In this document: positions 32,511 to 42,820 of the stretch, piece after piece
Layout of the letters: each line of letters opens with the position of its first letter
Numbering within the stretch: the stretch's first letter is position 1
Source of the DNA: Perognathus longimembris pacificus
Lineage: Eukaryota > Chordata > Mammalia > Rodentia > Heteromyidae
Direction of reading: 5' to 3'
NCBI RefSeq assembly: GCF_023159225.1
Contig: NC_063166.1
Span: forward strand, 79,633,785 to 79,697,784
Length of the DNA: 64,000 bases
The notes under the pieces: generated by a model
The model's database searches: none
The model's input: the letters and a program-made list of their open reading frames with translations, nothing else
What the model was told of the DNA's origin: nothing
Program-made: the position numbers and the translations under genes

Positions 32511-33169
32511 ACCCCATGTTGACCAGCTACTGAATGCAGAGAAACATCGTCACCCAACCATTCGCCAGCTGAATACATAAACCTGCTTTTAAACTAGCTA
32601 TGCTCCACCAAATAGCAAGACCCAAGCGCCTCTTAGAACCCCAAAGAAGGAAACGAAGGACCTCTTCTGAAATTGTCCTATTATTTCTCGATGACTCTAT
32701 TCCTTCCCTCACATTGGGGACACGCATGAGCACCCCAGAGGAGCTGGGAGGAGGGCGCAGAATGAGTGGAAAGTGGGTGAAAAAAATAACACAGCAGAGG
32801 GGACCATCAGCGACATGGGACATCGATAAAAGTGAACTAAGCAACACATGGGCAGGGATAGGAAGGAGGAAGAGAAAGAGGGAGACATGTTCCTAAACAA
32901 AAGGAAAGAAATGTACATACCACCCGAATTGGAAGAAATGGCTTTATTGTTACAGTTCCTAGAGTTCATAAGCTTTGTGGAGTAGAACGATGATTCTCAT
33001 CATTGTGAAAGTTAAAATGTGCACTATGAAATATATGTAGTAACCTAACCTTAATAAATTAGCTATGCTTATATCACGGGGATATTGTGTCTGGCAGGAA
33101 GCAGTTTTTGTTGCTGTTGTTGCCTCTCCCCAAAGCGGGAAAACAGAGCCTGATGTCGGGGCCTCACAT
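32511..33169. other. Unique or old-repeat DNA, no gene recognised
   Basis: Open frames up to about 106 codons exist on either strand but show no family motif and look like chance. Confidence 0.45.
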
Positions 33170-33340
33170 TTGCTAGATCTTGCTTGGCTGGTGCTCTACC
33201 ACTTGAGCCATGCCTCCAGCACAGATTTTGCAGGTTGTTTTGGAGAAGAAGGTGTCTTTTGGACTTTTCGAACCATGATCCCGTGGGTCTCAGCTCTCCT
33301 GAGACTAGGACTCAAGGTGTGAGCCCCCAGCACCTGCCAG
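33170..33340 (-). mobile_element. B1-Geo-type SINE, old
   Basis: GGTGCTCTACCACTTGAGCC and CGAACCATGATCCCGTGGGT, with an eroded head. Confidence 0.6.
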
Positions 33341-33390
33341 AAACCTATTAAAAAAACACACACACTTTTTTACAGAGATATTTCCATTTG

Positions 33391-33597
33391 TTTCTTTCTT
33401 TTTTTGGCCAGTCCTGGGCCTTGGACTCAGGGCCTGAGCACTGTCCCTGGCTTCTTCCCGCTCAAGGCTAGCACTCTGCCACTTGAGCCACAGCGCCCCT
33501 TCTGGCCGTTTTCTGTATATGTGGTGCTGGGGAATTGAACCCAGGGCCTTATGTATATGAGGCAGGCACTCTTGCCAATAGGCCATATCCCCAGCCC
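33391..33597 (-). mobile_element. IDL-Geo-type SINE with target-site duplication
   Basis: Near-consensus copy. An 18-bp flank duplication with one mismatch (33373-33390 and 33598-33615). Confidence 0.9.
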
Positions 33598-33615
33598 CAG
33601 AGATATTTGCATTTG

Positions 33616-34377
33616 ATCCTCTTTGGCTTGTCCCCAGGGGCGAGGACCTGGGTTTTCTAGCATCTTAGCCCTTGGTTACTGCAAGGAAGAAGAAATTCCA
33701 TGTCTACAGTAAAGGAATTGGGGGGGGGGGAGTAAGCCCGGGCATCTTCAGCCAGATGTTCAGGTGCGACTAGTCATCCTCCCGGAGACAATCCTGGCGG
33801 ATACTCCATCACACAGAATAGCTAGGAGGGGGCCCGGAGCCTGGCTGGGATTAGGAGTGACTGGGGGGGGGGTCATGGTGGGGCTTGAACTCAGGGCCTG
33901 GGGGCTGGGAATGATCTTCCTGTTTGTTGGTTTGTTGGTTGTTGGTTTCTGCTTCCTCGGTGGTTCTGAGCAGCGGGGCATGTCTGTCCCACACACAGGT
34001 GTAGGGGAGGTGGTGGAATCGGCCTTTGGAAACTGGGGTGCAGGAAGTGAGGGAAGTTGGGGGGACTCAGACGCCAGGTCCGTGGGTCTTGGCTGTGTCA
34101 TCTCCCAGTGAAGCCCGGCTTGCAGCCCTACTTCCCCCTGCTCAGGCAGGGGAGGGGTACACGTGCTTCCCAAAGGGGGTACAGCCAGCCCCTGTTCCGC
34201 TTCCCTTCTCTGCCTCTGTGTGCGGAGGACTCAAACCCAGAGCCGGGACTCGGCCCACACCCTGGCACTCACTGATTGGATTATACGAGGCCCACAACCG
34301 TGTCCAACAAGAAAGACCACAAGTTCAAGCCCAGCCTGGGAATTACGGGGAGACCCTATCTCAAAAGCCCAAACTGC
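33616..34377. other. Unique intergenic DNA, no gene seen
   Basis: Contains poly-G runs at about 33719 and 33866 and a (GTTTGTTG)-like patch near 33925. No credible frame. Confidence 0.5.
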
Positions 34378-34515
34378 CAGGTGCTGCTGGCTCACACCTG
34401 TCACCCTAGCTACTCAGGAAGCTGACATCTGAGGATCATGGTTCAAAGCCAGCCCAGGCAGAAAAGTCTCCATGAGGCTCTTATCTCCAATTAGCCACTC
34501 AAAAAACACCAGAAA
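34378..34515 (+). mobile_element. B1-Geo-type SINE, 5' half (host of a nested insertion)
   Basis: B1 head and linker up to CACTCAAAAAACACCAGAAA. The 3' half resumes at 34741. Confidence 0.85.
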
Positions 34516-34740
34516 GGGGCTGGGGATATGGCCTGGTGGCAAGAGTGCTCGCCTCGTATGCATGAAGCCCTGGGTTCGATTCCCCAGCGCCGCGTATATA
34601 GAAAACAGCCAGAAGTGGCGCTGTGGCTCAAGTGGTAGAGTGCTAGCCTTGAGCAAAAAGAAGCCAGGGACGGTGCTCAGGCCCTGAGTTCAAGCCCCAG
34701 GACTGGCCAAAAAACCAAAAAAAAAACCCAAATAACAAAT
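34516..34740 (+). mobile_element. IDL-Geo-type SINE nested in a B1-Geo-type SINE
   Basis: Complete dimer with A-rich tail, flanked by a perfect 11-bp duplication AACACCAGAAA (34505-34515 and 34741-34751). The IDL-Geo copy is younger than the B1-Geo copy. Confidence 0.92.
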
Positions 34741-34847
34741 AACACCAGAAAAACACACAGGTGGAGCTGTGGCTCATGTGGTAGAGCACTAGCCTTACAC
34801 AGAAAAGCTCAGGGACAGTGCCTAGGTTCTGTGTTCAAGCCCCACAA

Positions 34848-34860
<13 letters not shown>
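34741..34860 (+). mobile_element. B1-Geo-type SINE, 3' half
   Basis: Continues the SINE broken at 34515, from GGTGGAGCTGTGGCTCATGT to CAAGCCCCACAAC, then a (CT) patch and (CA)n. Confidence 0.85.

Positions 34861-34898
<38 letters not shown>
34860..34898 (+). repeat. (CA)n at SINE 3' end
   Basis: About 19 perfect CA units after the SINE ending at 34860. Confidence 0.95.
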
Positions 34899-34900
<2 letters not shown>

Positions 34901-34922
34901 AATATTAAAAAATTACTGGGTC

Positions 34923-35162
34923 AGCCAGATATCGGTGGGTGGCCCATGCCTGTCATCCTAGCTACTACTCAGGAGGCTGAAATCTGAGGATCATGGTTTG
35001 AAGTCAGCCTGAGCAGAAAAGTCCTCGTGAGATTCTTATCTCCAATGAACCACTCAAAAACCAGAAGTGGCTCTGTGGCTCAAGTGGTAGAGCGCTCGCC
35101 TTGAGCACAAAGAGGTTCATGGACAGCACCCAGGCCCCTAGTTCAAGCCCTGCAACTGACAA
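34923..35162 (+). mobile_element. B1-Geo-type SINE
   Basis: Complete plus-strand copy with A-rich tail. Confidence 0.8.
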
Positions 35163-35350
35163 AAAAAAGAAAGAAAAAAGAAAAGAATTACAGGTGCATG
35201 CCTGTACTCTTAGCTTTGAACTTTGGCTAATTCTTTAATGTTATTTAATTCTGTGAAATTTGTCCATATTCTTCAGTTGCACAAAACCTATTTCTAAGTC
35301 CATCTGTTTCTCTATGTATAGATAGACAGAGCTATATCATATATAGAGAT

Positions 35351-35356
35351 CTATCA

Positions 35357-35406
<50 letters not shown>
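35351..35406 (+). repeat. (TATC)n
   Basis: About 13 perfect tetranucleotide units. Confidence 0.95.
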
Positions 35407-36112
35407 GTATCTCGCAGATTTTTGTAGGTCTTTCTCTCTATGATCAAATTGTGCTGCTTTCCTGGTGTGTCCTTGGGGTACCATTTGCCATCATTGTCAC
35501 CTTTATGAAAGGTCCCCCATTCTGGTGACCACAGTCCATTTGCTTCTCTCTGGTCAGAAAACAGCATGACATTGTGCAGAGCTGAAGGCTTTGAAGGGCG
35601 CCTCGTGGGGGGTGGGGGGGGAGAGGGATCGTCCTGTCAGTACAAAGGCAGTCAGCGGTGAATTTCCGGGAGCCCAGCGGCTTTCCTTGTATTGTGCATC
35701 GCTCATTCTGCAGCACGAATACGATCCAGTCACTCCCGCAGCAGGGGAGAGCCACTGAAGCCCGGGCCTGGGCCTGAGGGATGTCTGTAGCGTTTTAAAC
35801 ATACGCATGGCCTGGCTATCAGAAAACCCAACCCCACCGCGTTCAGGAGACCCTTTATTTCCAAGAAGAACACAGCCTCGTGCTGGACCCGAACTCGCGC
35901 GGCCTTTTCCTATTTCACGCCTACGCATCGTTCAGGGCACTTGGTAAGACGGCCAAGGGGTTTAGGAGCTGCAAAAGACGTGCCGCCAGCAGAAAACAAG
36001 GACCAGGGCTGCTCCCATCAGCCCTGGGGTGAAAGTCCATTGGGGGGGGGAGCACAGCCCGCCCCCAACTCCCCTGGAAGTTAAGGGATGTATCTTGTTC
36101 AAGTGTTCGGTG
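35407..36112. other. Unique intergenic DNA, no gene seen
   Basis: Minus-strand frames at 35444-35928 contain stretches of ordinary codon composition but no recognised domain. Confidence 0.45.
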
Positions 36113-36316
36113 AGGGCTGCGTGTGTGGTTTAGTGGTAGAGTGCTCGCCTAGCATGCACGAAGCCCTGGGTTCGATTCCTCAGCACCACATACACAGAAA
36201 AAGCCGGAAGTGGCGCTGTGGCTCACGTGGCAGAGCGCTAGCCTTGAGCAAAAAGAAGCCAGGGACAGTGCCCAGGCCCTGAGTTCAAACCCCAGGACTG
36301 GCAAAAAAAAAAAAAA
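36113..36316 (+). mobile_element. IDL-Geo-type SINE
   Basis: Complete plus-strand copy with a 13-base poly-A tail. Confidence 0.88.
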
Positions 36317-36470
36317 TCATAAAATCACTAGAAGAAACTTTTAGAGTATATTGAAGTAATCTTAAACTAGTGAGGGTCTTTGTTTTTTAATAAGACCTGT
36401 CAGTTAGAAATTAGAAAATAAAAATACTTGCATGCTAAAAGCGATCCTAAGCAAAGTTGAAAGACAAGAC

Positions 36471-36713
36471 AGCCGGGTACTTGTGGCTCACGCTTGTAAT
36501 CCTAGCTACTCAGGAGGCTGAGATCTGAGGATCAAGGTTCGAAGCCAGCCTGGGCAGAAAAGTCCTTGTGAGATACTTATCTCAAGTGAACCACTCAAAA
36601 ACCAGAAGTGGTGCTGTGGCTCAAGTGGTAGAGTGCTAGCCTTGAGCACAAAGAGGCTCAAGGACAGTGGCCAGGCCCTGAGTTCAAATCCCACAATCAA
36701 CAAAGAAAAAAAA
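36471..36713 (+). mobile_element. B1-Geo-type SINE
   Basis: Well preserved plus-strand copy, useful as a consensus reference for the family: head, linker with CTCAAGTGAACCACTCAAAA, then the Geo-like unit. Confidence 0.88.
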
Positions 36714-37274
36714 AAGACAAGACATTGGGAAAATAACTGCTACTCATATAAGAAGCATTATTTTCCTGAGTATACAAAGAGAAAACAGCCAAGAGTCTGA
36801 CAGAAACACTGACAAAGGGTGGAGATGAGAGTTTGCAGAAAACAATTTGGTTTCTTAAGAAATGAGAAGTGGCCAAACCTTCTCACAGTAGGAGACAGGA
36901 GACAGACACCGAGAAAAGGGTGTTTTCCCTAGGGGATAGCAGGTGTAACTGATAAGGGCAAAAATGTGGTGAAACAGCCATTCCTGCATCTATCTACAAG
37001 TGTGCAAACATCTACACCTTCCAACCAGTCATTCCTTCTAGGGGCTCATCATACAGACACACTTACACACCTGTGAGGACTTGACCGCTCGTGTGGCAGG
37101 ACTGCTACACAAGAACGTGGGTGTGCCCACACTAGAGGCCCGGCCAAGCGAATGACTGTCTCTCGTGTGAACATGAGCTGACAGGAAGGAAACGTCAAGA
37201 CACATTTTTATATGTTCAGAAGTCACTGCGTGTGGTTTTATTTGTATCCTTGGGAGGGAAGAAAAGAAAAGAAA
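36714..37274. other. Unique intergenic DNA, no gene seen
   Basis: AT-rich to balanced, no SINE, no credible frame. Confidence 0.5.
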
Positions 37275-37456
37275 AGTTGCGTACCTGTACTCACACCTGT
37301 CGTGCTAGCTGCTCAGAAGCTGAGATCTGAGGATGGTGGTTTGAAGCCAGCCTGGATAGAAAAGCCGGCGAGACTCTATATCTCCAATTCACCACCAAGA
37401 GCCAGCCTTGAGCGAAAAAGCGAAGGGACAGCACTAAGCCCCGGGACCAGCACAAA
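37275..37456 (+). mobile_element. B1-Geo-type SINE with internal deletion
   Basis: The Geo-like A-box region is missing: the linker runs directly into GCCAGCCTTGAGCGAAAAAG. Confidence 0.7.
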
Positions 37457-37504
37457 ACAAGCAAATGAGTAAATAAAAGTTCGAAGTTCAAATGGCAATT
37501 TTCT

Positions 37505-37733
37505 GCGGGGGCCCCAGTGGCTCACGCCTGTAACCCCAGCTACTCCGGAGGCTGAGATCTGAGGATCGCAGTTCAAAGCCAGCCCAGGCAGCAAAGCCTG
37601 TGAGACTCTAATCTCCAAGGAACCACCAGAAAACCCAAAGTGTGGTGCTGGGGCTCAGAGTGCTAGAGCGCTACCTACCTTTGAGCAAAAGCACAGAGAC
37701 AGCATCCAGGCCCAGAGTTCAAGCCCCGTGATG
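37505..37733 (+). mobile_element. B1-Geo-type SINE
   Basis: Complete plus-strand copy; its end passes directly into a purine tetranucleotide tract. Confidence 0.8.
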
Positions 37734-37850
37734 GAGGGAGGGAGGGAGGGAGGGAGGGAGGGAGGGAGGGAGGAAGGAAGGAAGGAAGGGAGGAAGGAAG
37801 GAAGGAAGGAAGGAAGGAAGGAAGGAAGGAAGGAAGGAAGGAAGGAAGAA
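37734..37850 (+). repeat. (GGGA)n/(GGAA)n at SINE 3' end
   Basis: Starts as GGGA units, switches to GGAA; continuous with the SINE at 37505-37733. Confidence 0.95.
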
Positions 37851-37952
37851 GGTCCACAGACTTTTCTGTTCAGGCTGGCTTTGAACAGAGATTCTTCGAT
37901 TTCAGCCTCTTGAGTAGCTAGGATGGCAAGCATGAGTCCTCGGGGCCAGGTT
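37851..37952 (-). mobile_element. B1-like head fragment
   Basis: GGCTGGCTTTGAACAGAGAT and TTGAGTAGCTAGGATGGCAA, head only. Confidence 0.65.
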
Positions 37953-38960
37953 GAGTGCTTAAAGATACTTTATATAAAATGGACTTATTTCTATGATGCA
38001 GCCCAAAGGCAAAGACTGTAAATGACAAAGGTCCAGCTTCCCTGGCCTACAGTGAAAATCAGCCCGCCCCCACCTAAAGAAACCTCGGCATTCACCCCGA
38101 ACAATGTCCTCTATCAAGAAAGATTCCCAAGCCCTGTGGTCACAAACCGCAAAAAGCCAGCTGGGTGTTGTACTTTCCATTTCGATTTCAAAGCTGCCAC
38201 AAAAACTTTTCCTTTTCCCACTTTGGAATTTTAGTTACTATTCAAGATGGATTTGAATAATTATTCTGCAGGAATCTGAAACCGGTCTCCTCTTTTCTTG
38301 CCTTTTCTATTTCTTTTCTTTCTAGTCCTTTCCTCCTCTTTTCTTCGTTAGCAAAGCTATAGAACCACCAAGTCTTCAGATATAAAAGTCAGAAAGCCAA
38401 GAACGGGCTCTTGGAGTCTATTTACAAAACCAGTCTGCAGCGCTGGTGATTTTTACTGAACTTTCCGGCTTTAACTTACTCATTTCTTGTGTGTATGTGT
38501 GTGTGTGTGTGTGTGTGTGCATGTTTTGAGGGGAAGAGAAGTAGCTAAAATTTCAACCATAACTACGATTTCCTCCCCAATTCTCTCTTTGTTGACCCAA
38601 CAAACAGATCCCAGCCCAGTGCTGGTTAAAGGTGGTGGAGGGGGAGGAATCCTATTGGTGCAATCTTTATCTTCACTCCGTTGAAATCCATCTATACCTG
38701 TCAATCATTCTCGGCTCTGCCACCCCGCCCCCACTCCGCGGGCTTCCCCATCCAACTTTGCATTAAGAAAGCAATTGACAAGCTAATGTATGGGAGGCAA
38801 ATCTTTTGTAGGTCTCCCATAATGAGCAATTTTTTCCCTTCGGGTTCAGCAAAGCTGTTCAAACAAGAGCTCCATTGTCCCTTTCAGAGGCAGATAATAG
38901 AAAACTTAAATGAAATCTGGAGGTCATTTGACCTGTAGGAGACCCAGAGGTAGAAAACCC
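37953..38960. promoter_or_regulatory. SINE-free candidate regulatory segment
   Basis: Unlike its flanks it is balanced in composition and rich in homeodomain, SOX and nuclear-receptor cores, most of all at 38755-38935. There is no credible coding frame. A (GT)n run lies at 38489-38519. Conservation is inferred from texture only. Confidence 0.4.
38921..38934. promoter_or_regulatory. Palindromic nuclear-receptor element (IR2)
   Basis: AGGTCATTTGACCT: two perfect AGGTCA half-sites inverted with a 2-bp spacer. Confidence 0.55.
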
Positions 38961-38965
38961 CGGGC

Positions 38966-39195
38966 CCAGCAGGCGCTGGAGGCTCACGCTGGTATACCCT
39001 TGCTCCTCAGGAGGCTGAGATCTGAGGATCACAGTTCAAAGCCAGCCCAGGCAGAAACGTGGGTGAGACTGTTATCTTTCATTAGTCAGCCAAAAGGCCA
39101 AAATGAAGCAGTGGCTCAAGTGGTAGAGCGCCAGCCTTGAGTGGAAAAGCTCAGGGACAGCGTCCAGGCCCTGAGTTCAAGCCCCAGTACAGGTA
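38966..39195 (+). mobile_element. B1-Geo-type SINE
   Basis: Complete plus-strand copy; followed by a CA/CG-rich tract at about 39205-39235. Confidence 0.78.
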
Positions 39196-39444
39196 GGTAT
39201 ACAAGTATGTGTGCGCGCGCACATACACACACAAAGCAGAGCAACAATCGGGAAGACCACAAGGCTAGCAGGCAGAACCTCAAGTAGCATTCATCTGATG
39301 CTGTGTATTTGACTTCATGTGCTACCAAGGTCATGACCCAGTGTGTCCATTTCCTGGAAGCACAAGTGAGGCCGGGAAAGAGGACAGATTACCCTGGGAG
39401 TCTTGCAGCCACTATTCAAATCTGGATTCTTTTTTTCCTTTTTT

Positions 39445-39624
39445 TGAGCTTTTTTTTTTTTTTGCTCAAGGCTAACACTACCACTTTGAGCCACAGATCC
39501 ACTTTCAGTTTTCTGGTGGTTCATTAGACAGAGGACTCTCACAGACTTTCCTGCCTTGTGTGGCTTTGAACCACGATCTCTGAGTAGCTAGGCTTATATA
39601 GACATCAGCTACCAGTGCCTGGCC
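39445..39624 (-). mobile_element. B1-Geo-type SINE
   Basis: Minus strand; first part of the Geo-like unit replaced by poly-T. Confidence 0.7.
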
Positions 39625-41123
39625 AAATCTAGGTTCTTTTGAAGACTTTTCCCCTCAATATATCTTATTCTTTCCTCTCCTACAAAATCACTTTCTGTTG
39701 CTTTGAAATGTTTAGATATTCACCATTTGGTTGTATCATAAATAGTACTACATATTACGATCAACATTAGACTAGCTTATATTAGATATTAAACATCACA
39801 TGTTCCACGTTGTCAATGATAATATACCATGATGACACTAAATACTGCAGTTACTTACGTTGTCTTTCCCTTCTGTGAGAATATCTATGGACTCAGTTCC
39901 CAGGACTAGAACAAACAGCTGGGCTCAAGGTCAAACCTGCACAGTGGATTTAGGTGAAGCACTGTCAAGTGGATTCGGCATCCGCGGGGGAGCGGTGGGG
40001 GAAATCGTGGAGTGTTCCTACGGCTATGGGTAGGGTCTTTAGGGTCTCCAGGCGGGCTGCAGCACCCCTGGGAGGTGGTAGCTCCTTTAGGAGGAGGAGC
40101 CTGGCAGGAGGAAGTTGGGTCATTGGGGCGGAGCCTCGAAGGGCATGCTGGGACTCCAGCCCCTTCTCCTCCCTCCCTGCTTCCTGCCCTCCCGTCAGGC
40201 GAGCAGGGCCGGGGCCGCTCAGTGCAGTTCCAACCTCAGATCCCTTTCCTCCTTTCACGCTGCTTGTGTCCAGGGTCTTGTCCCAGTAACAGAAACGAAC
40301 ACTAGTAGCTCCTTGTTACCTTGTGGCGTGTGAACATATACAGCAGGCCATAATATTTACAAACAAAATCACTCTGCAGATTTACAGCTCTCCACGCAGC
40401 AGCGCTGGTGCCAAGACAGCCGCTTCTTAACAGATGGGGGAATGGGCTGAAATGAGAAGCCCGCAGGTCTGGGGTTGGGAAGATGGCGTCCTGCAGGGGG
40501 GGCCACCCCCCCATCTGATCAGCGCCTCACCCCCGAGCTGGGCCCCCCTGGGCTCCCCAGGCCTTTCCAGGCCCCTGCGTCCACAGCCCTGACCCGGCCC
40601 CACCTTGCACGGGGAGGCTGCCAAGGTGTAAGAAGTTTCCATTCCGCCTGGTTTCTCCTGCCCTCTGGGAGTTTGGGGAGCCATGGGGAGACAGCTCCCT
40701 CCCTCTGGGTCCCCTGGGTCAAATCCCCCCGGAGACTGGAGCCCCAGGGGAGGGGGTGCCCTGGAGCTTGAGAACTTGCTGGGGACAAGGAGCTCCACCC
40801 CTGGGGACAGCTTGGGTGCAGAGAAGGTCATGGGTCACCCAAGGCCGGGGACCTCCTTCCTCCCGGGCCTGAGCAGGTCCCTGTAGAGGCCCAGTCTCCT
40901 AGACCTTGACTGCACTTCCGGCCCTGGGGCAATGCGTGTTCTGCTCCGGTTTCACCCGCCAACCACGCAGGTAACCGGCTGTGACCCACAGGACACGGAC
41001 TGCCCCACCCACAGCGCCACCCCCGTCCTAGGCACCTGGCTCTCAAGTGCCCCCCTCCCCATTCCATGAAGGGGGGGGGTCACTAAAGTCATACATTCTG
41101 TGTATGATGACACTTCCTAAAAA
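39625..41123. other. Unique intergenic DNA, no gene seen
   Basis: 39640-39900 is AT-rich; 40000-41060 is GC-rich. Frames up to 134 codons on both strands overlap one another and show no domain. Confidence 0.5.
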
Positions 41124-41320
41124 CCAGATGCTGGACATGTAGTGGCGCACACCTGTAATCGCAGCTGTTCAGGAGGATCACAGTTCGAAGCCAGCCTGGG
41201 CAGGAAAGCCTGCTAGAGCTCCAAGTAACCACCCCGAAGCCCAGGGAGAGGCGTGGCTCGAGGGGTGGAAGATCAGCCGCGCAGGCACAAAGCCTGGAGC
41301 TTAAGCCAACTATGGGCAGT
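41124..41320 (+). mobile_element. B1-Geo-type SINE, diverged
   Basis: GGCGCACACCTGTAATCGCA head, then GAGAGGCGTGGCTCGAGGGG in the Geo-like unit. Confidence 0.6.
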
Positions 41321-41482
41321 AGGGAGAAAAGAAGAAAAGCAAGAAACTTAGATAATGGATGGGTTCCAGTCCCGGCGTTGGCTCTAGGGTCTCACGCAGC
41401 CCGAGTTTAGACTTTAGCATTCTTTCCACTGCAGTAAAGTGTGGGGTAGGGTAAGTCACTATCAATTTGCTGATAGGATTTT

Positions 41483-41678
41483 TTTTTTTTTTTTGCCAGT
41501 CCTGGGGCTTGAACTCAGGGCCTGAGCACTGTCCCTGGCTTCTTTTTGCTCAAGGCTAGCACTCTGCCACTTGAGCCACAGCGCCCCTTCTGGCTTTTTT
41601 CTATATAGATATGTAGTGCTGAGGAATCAAACCCAGGGCTTCGCGAGCACTTTACCACTAGGCCATATTCCCAGCCCC
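41483..41678 (-). mobile_element. IDL-Geo-type SINE with target-site duplication
   Basis: Near-consensus. CTGATAGGATT plus T-run repeats on both sides (from 41470 and from 41679), a duplication of at least 11 bp. Confidence 0.88.
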
Positions 41679-42214
41679 CTGATAGGATTTTTTTTTTATC
41701 ATCTTTTCTATGATAAAAATTGATCAGGCCTATGCCCGAGGCAACAGTCTGTTTACTTTTTGCCTATTTAGGAAAGAAAAGGGCTAATGTTATTTCAAAA
41801 ATTCTGCTATTAGCCTCACGATTTAAGCCTCAGATAAGTAACTTCCAAACAAATCTAGGTATGCTGTCTTTTCAGTCAAGGTCTTTCAGTTTTCCTTTGC
41901 TGGTTCAGGGGGTTTGAATTCAGGGCTTTGTGCTTGCAAGGGGCACTATACATGAAGCCAAGCTTCAAACCCTCCAGTCACTTTTTACTTAACTATAGAC
42001 GTCAACTTAGGAACCCACGAATGAAAGAAAAGCTCGAAGTCTGCAGAACGGATGGAGTAGTGAAATCTCCGTCCTCAGAAATGTAAAGAACTATTTCTAG
42101 GTCTAATCACTTTAGGATACACATATATAACCCCCCCCCCCCACACACACACACATACTCTAATAAGTACTTTTTGGACAAAGTAAAGAACTGAAACAAA
42201 GTAACATTCAAGAG

Positions 42215-42259
42215 TAAACCTCAGCCAAGCACCAGGCTGGGGGTGGGGGGGCGCTCAAG
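42215..42259 (+). mobile_element. B1-Geo-type SINE, 5' piece (host of solo LTR)
   Basis: CAGCCAAGCACCAGGCTGG and GCGCTCAAG match the B1 head; it resumes after the LTR at 42609. Confidence 0.75.
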
Positions 42260-42264
42260 CCTGT

Positions 42265-42608
42265 TGAAGGACTGACCCCCACACTATTGCCCCAGGTGCA
42301 CAGAGACACCAGGCAAAACCTCAAGTCTAGGTGAACTTGCTTTGATACACAGGCAGGCAGGGCAATTCACCTGAGCCCAGCTGTAAACAATCCCTTGTGG
42401 GCCCAAGGAAAAGCCACCGACTTCCTAGACCTAGTGGCTCCTTCATTAACCTCTGCCTCTTTGCTCAGACCCCATGTAAGCCTGGTCCCAAATGCACCCC
42501 TGGCACAACCGGAAGGTGTATGCCTCTCACTGTTCCTCAATAAACAGTCCTCGCCTGTTGACCTTGAGCTCCGCCCATTCCTTTTCCTTCTCCTCCAAGT
42601 TCCTAACA
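42265..42608 (+). mobile_element. Solo LTR of an endogenous retrovirus, nested in a SINE
   Basis: A 344-bp block starts TGAAGGACTGACCCCCACAC and ends CCTAACA (TG...CA). It is flanked by a perfect 5-bp duplication CCTGT (42260-42264 and 42609-42613) that is part of the host SINE. AATAAA at 42539-42544 is the expected polyadenylation signal. No internal viral genes are present, so it is a recombined solo LTR. The class is uncertain: the 5' end resembles gammaretroviral LTRs but the duplication length fits other classes too. Confidence 0.85.
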
Positions 42609-42820
42609 CCTGTAATCCTAGCTACTCACTCAAGAGATTGCGATCTGAGGATCCGTGTTCAAAGCCAGCCCTGGCAGGAAAGTCTGAGAGACTCTTATCT
42701 CCAATTAACCACAGAAAGTGGTGCTGTGGCTCAAGTGGTAGAGTGCTAGCCTTGAGCAAAATGACAGGAACAGCACCCAGGCCCAGAGTTCAAGCCTCAG
42801 GACTGGCAAAAAAAAGAGAG
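42609..42820 (+). mobile_element. B1-Geo-type SINE, main piece after the LTR
   Basis: Restarts at CCTGTAATCCTAGCTACTCA exactly where the 5' piece stopped, and runs through the Geo-like unit to an A-rich tail. Confidence 0.88.

Noticed and set aside
39954..40831. Frames of 97 to 134 codons in GC-rich DNA
   Set aside because: Same reasons; the one tempting motif (GGCATGCTGGGACTCC at about 40143, ZNF143-like) breaks off before TTGTAGT.
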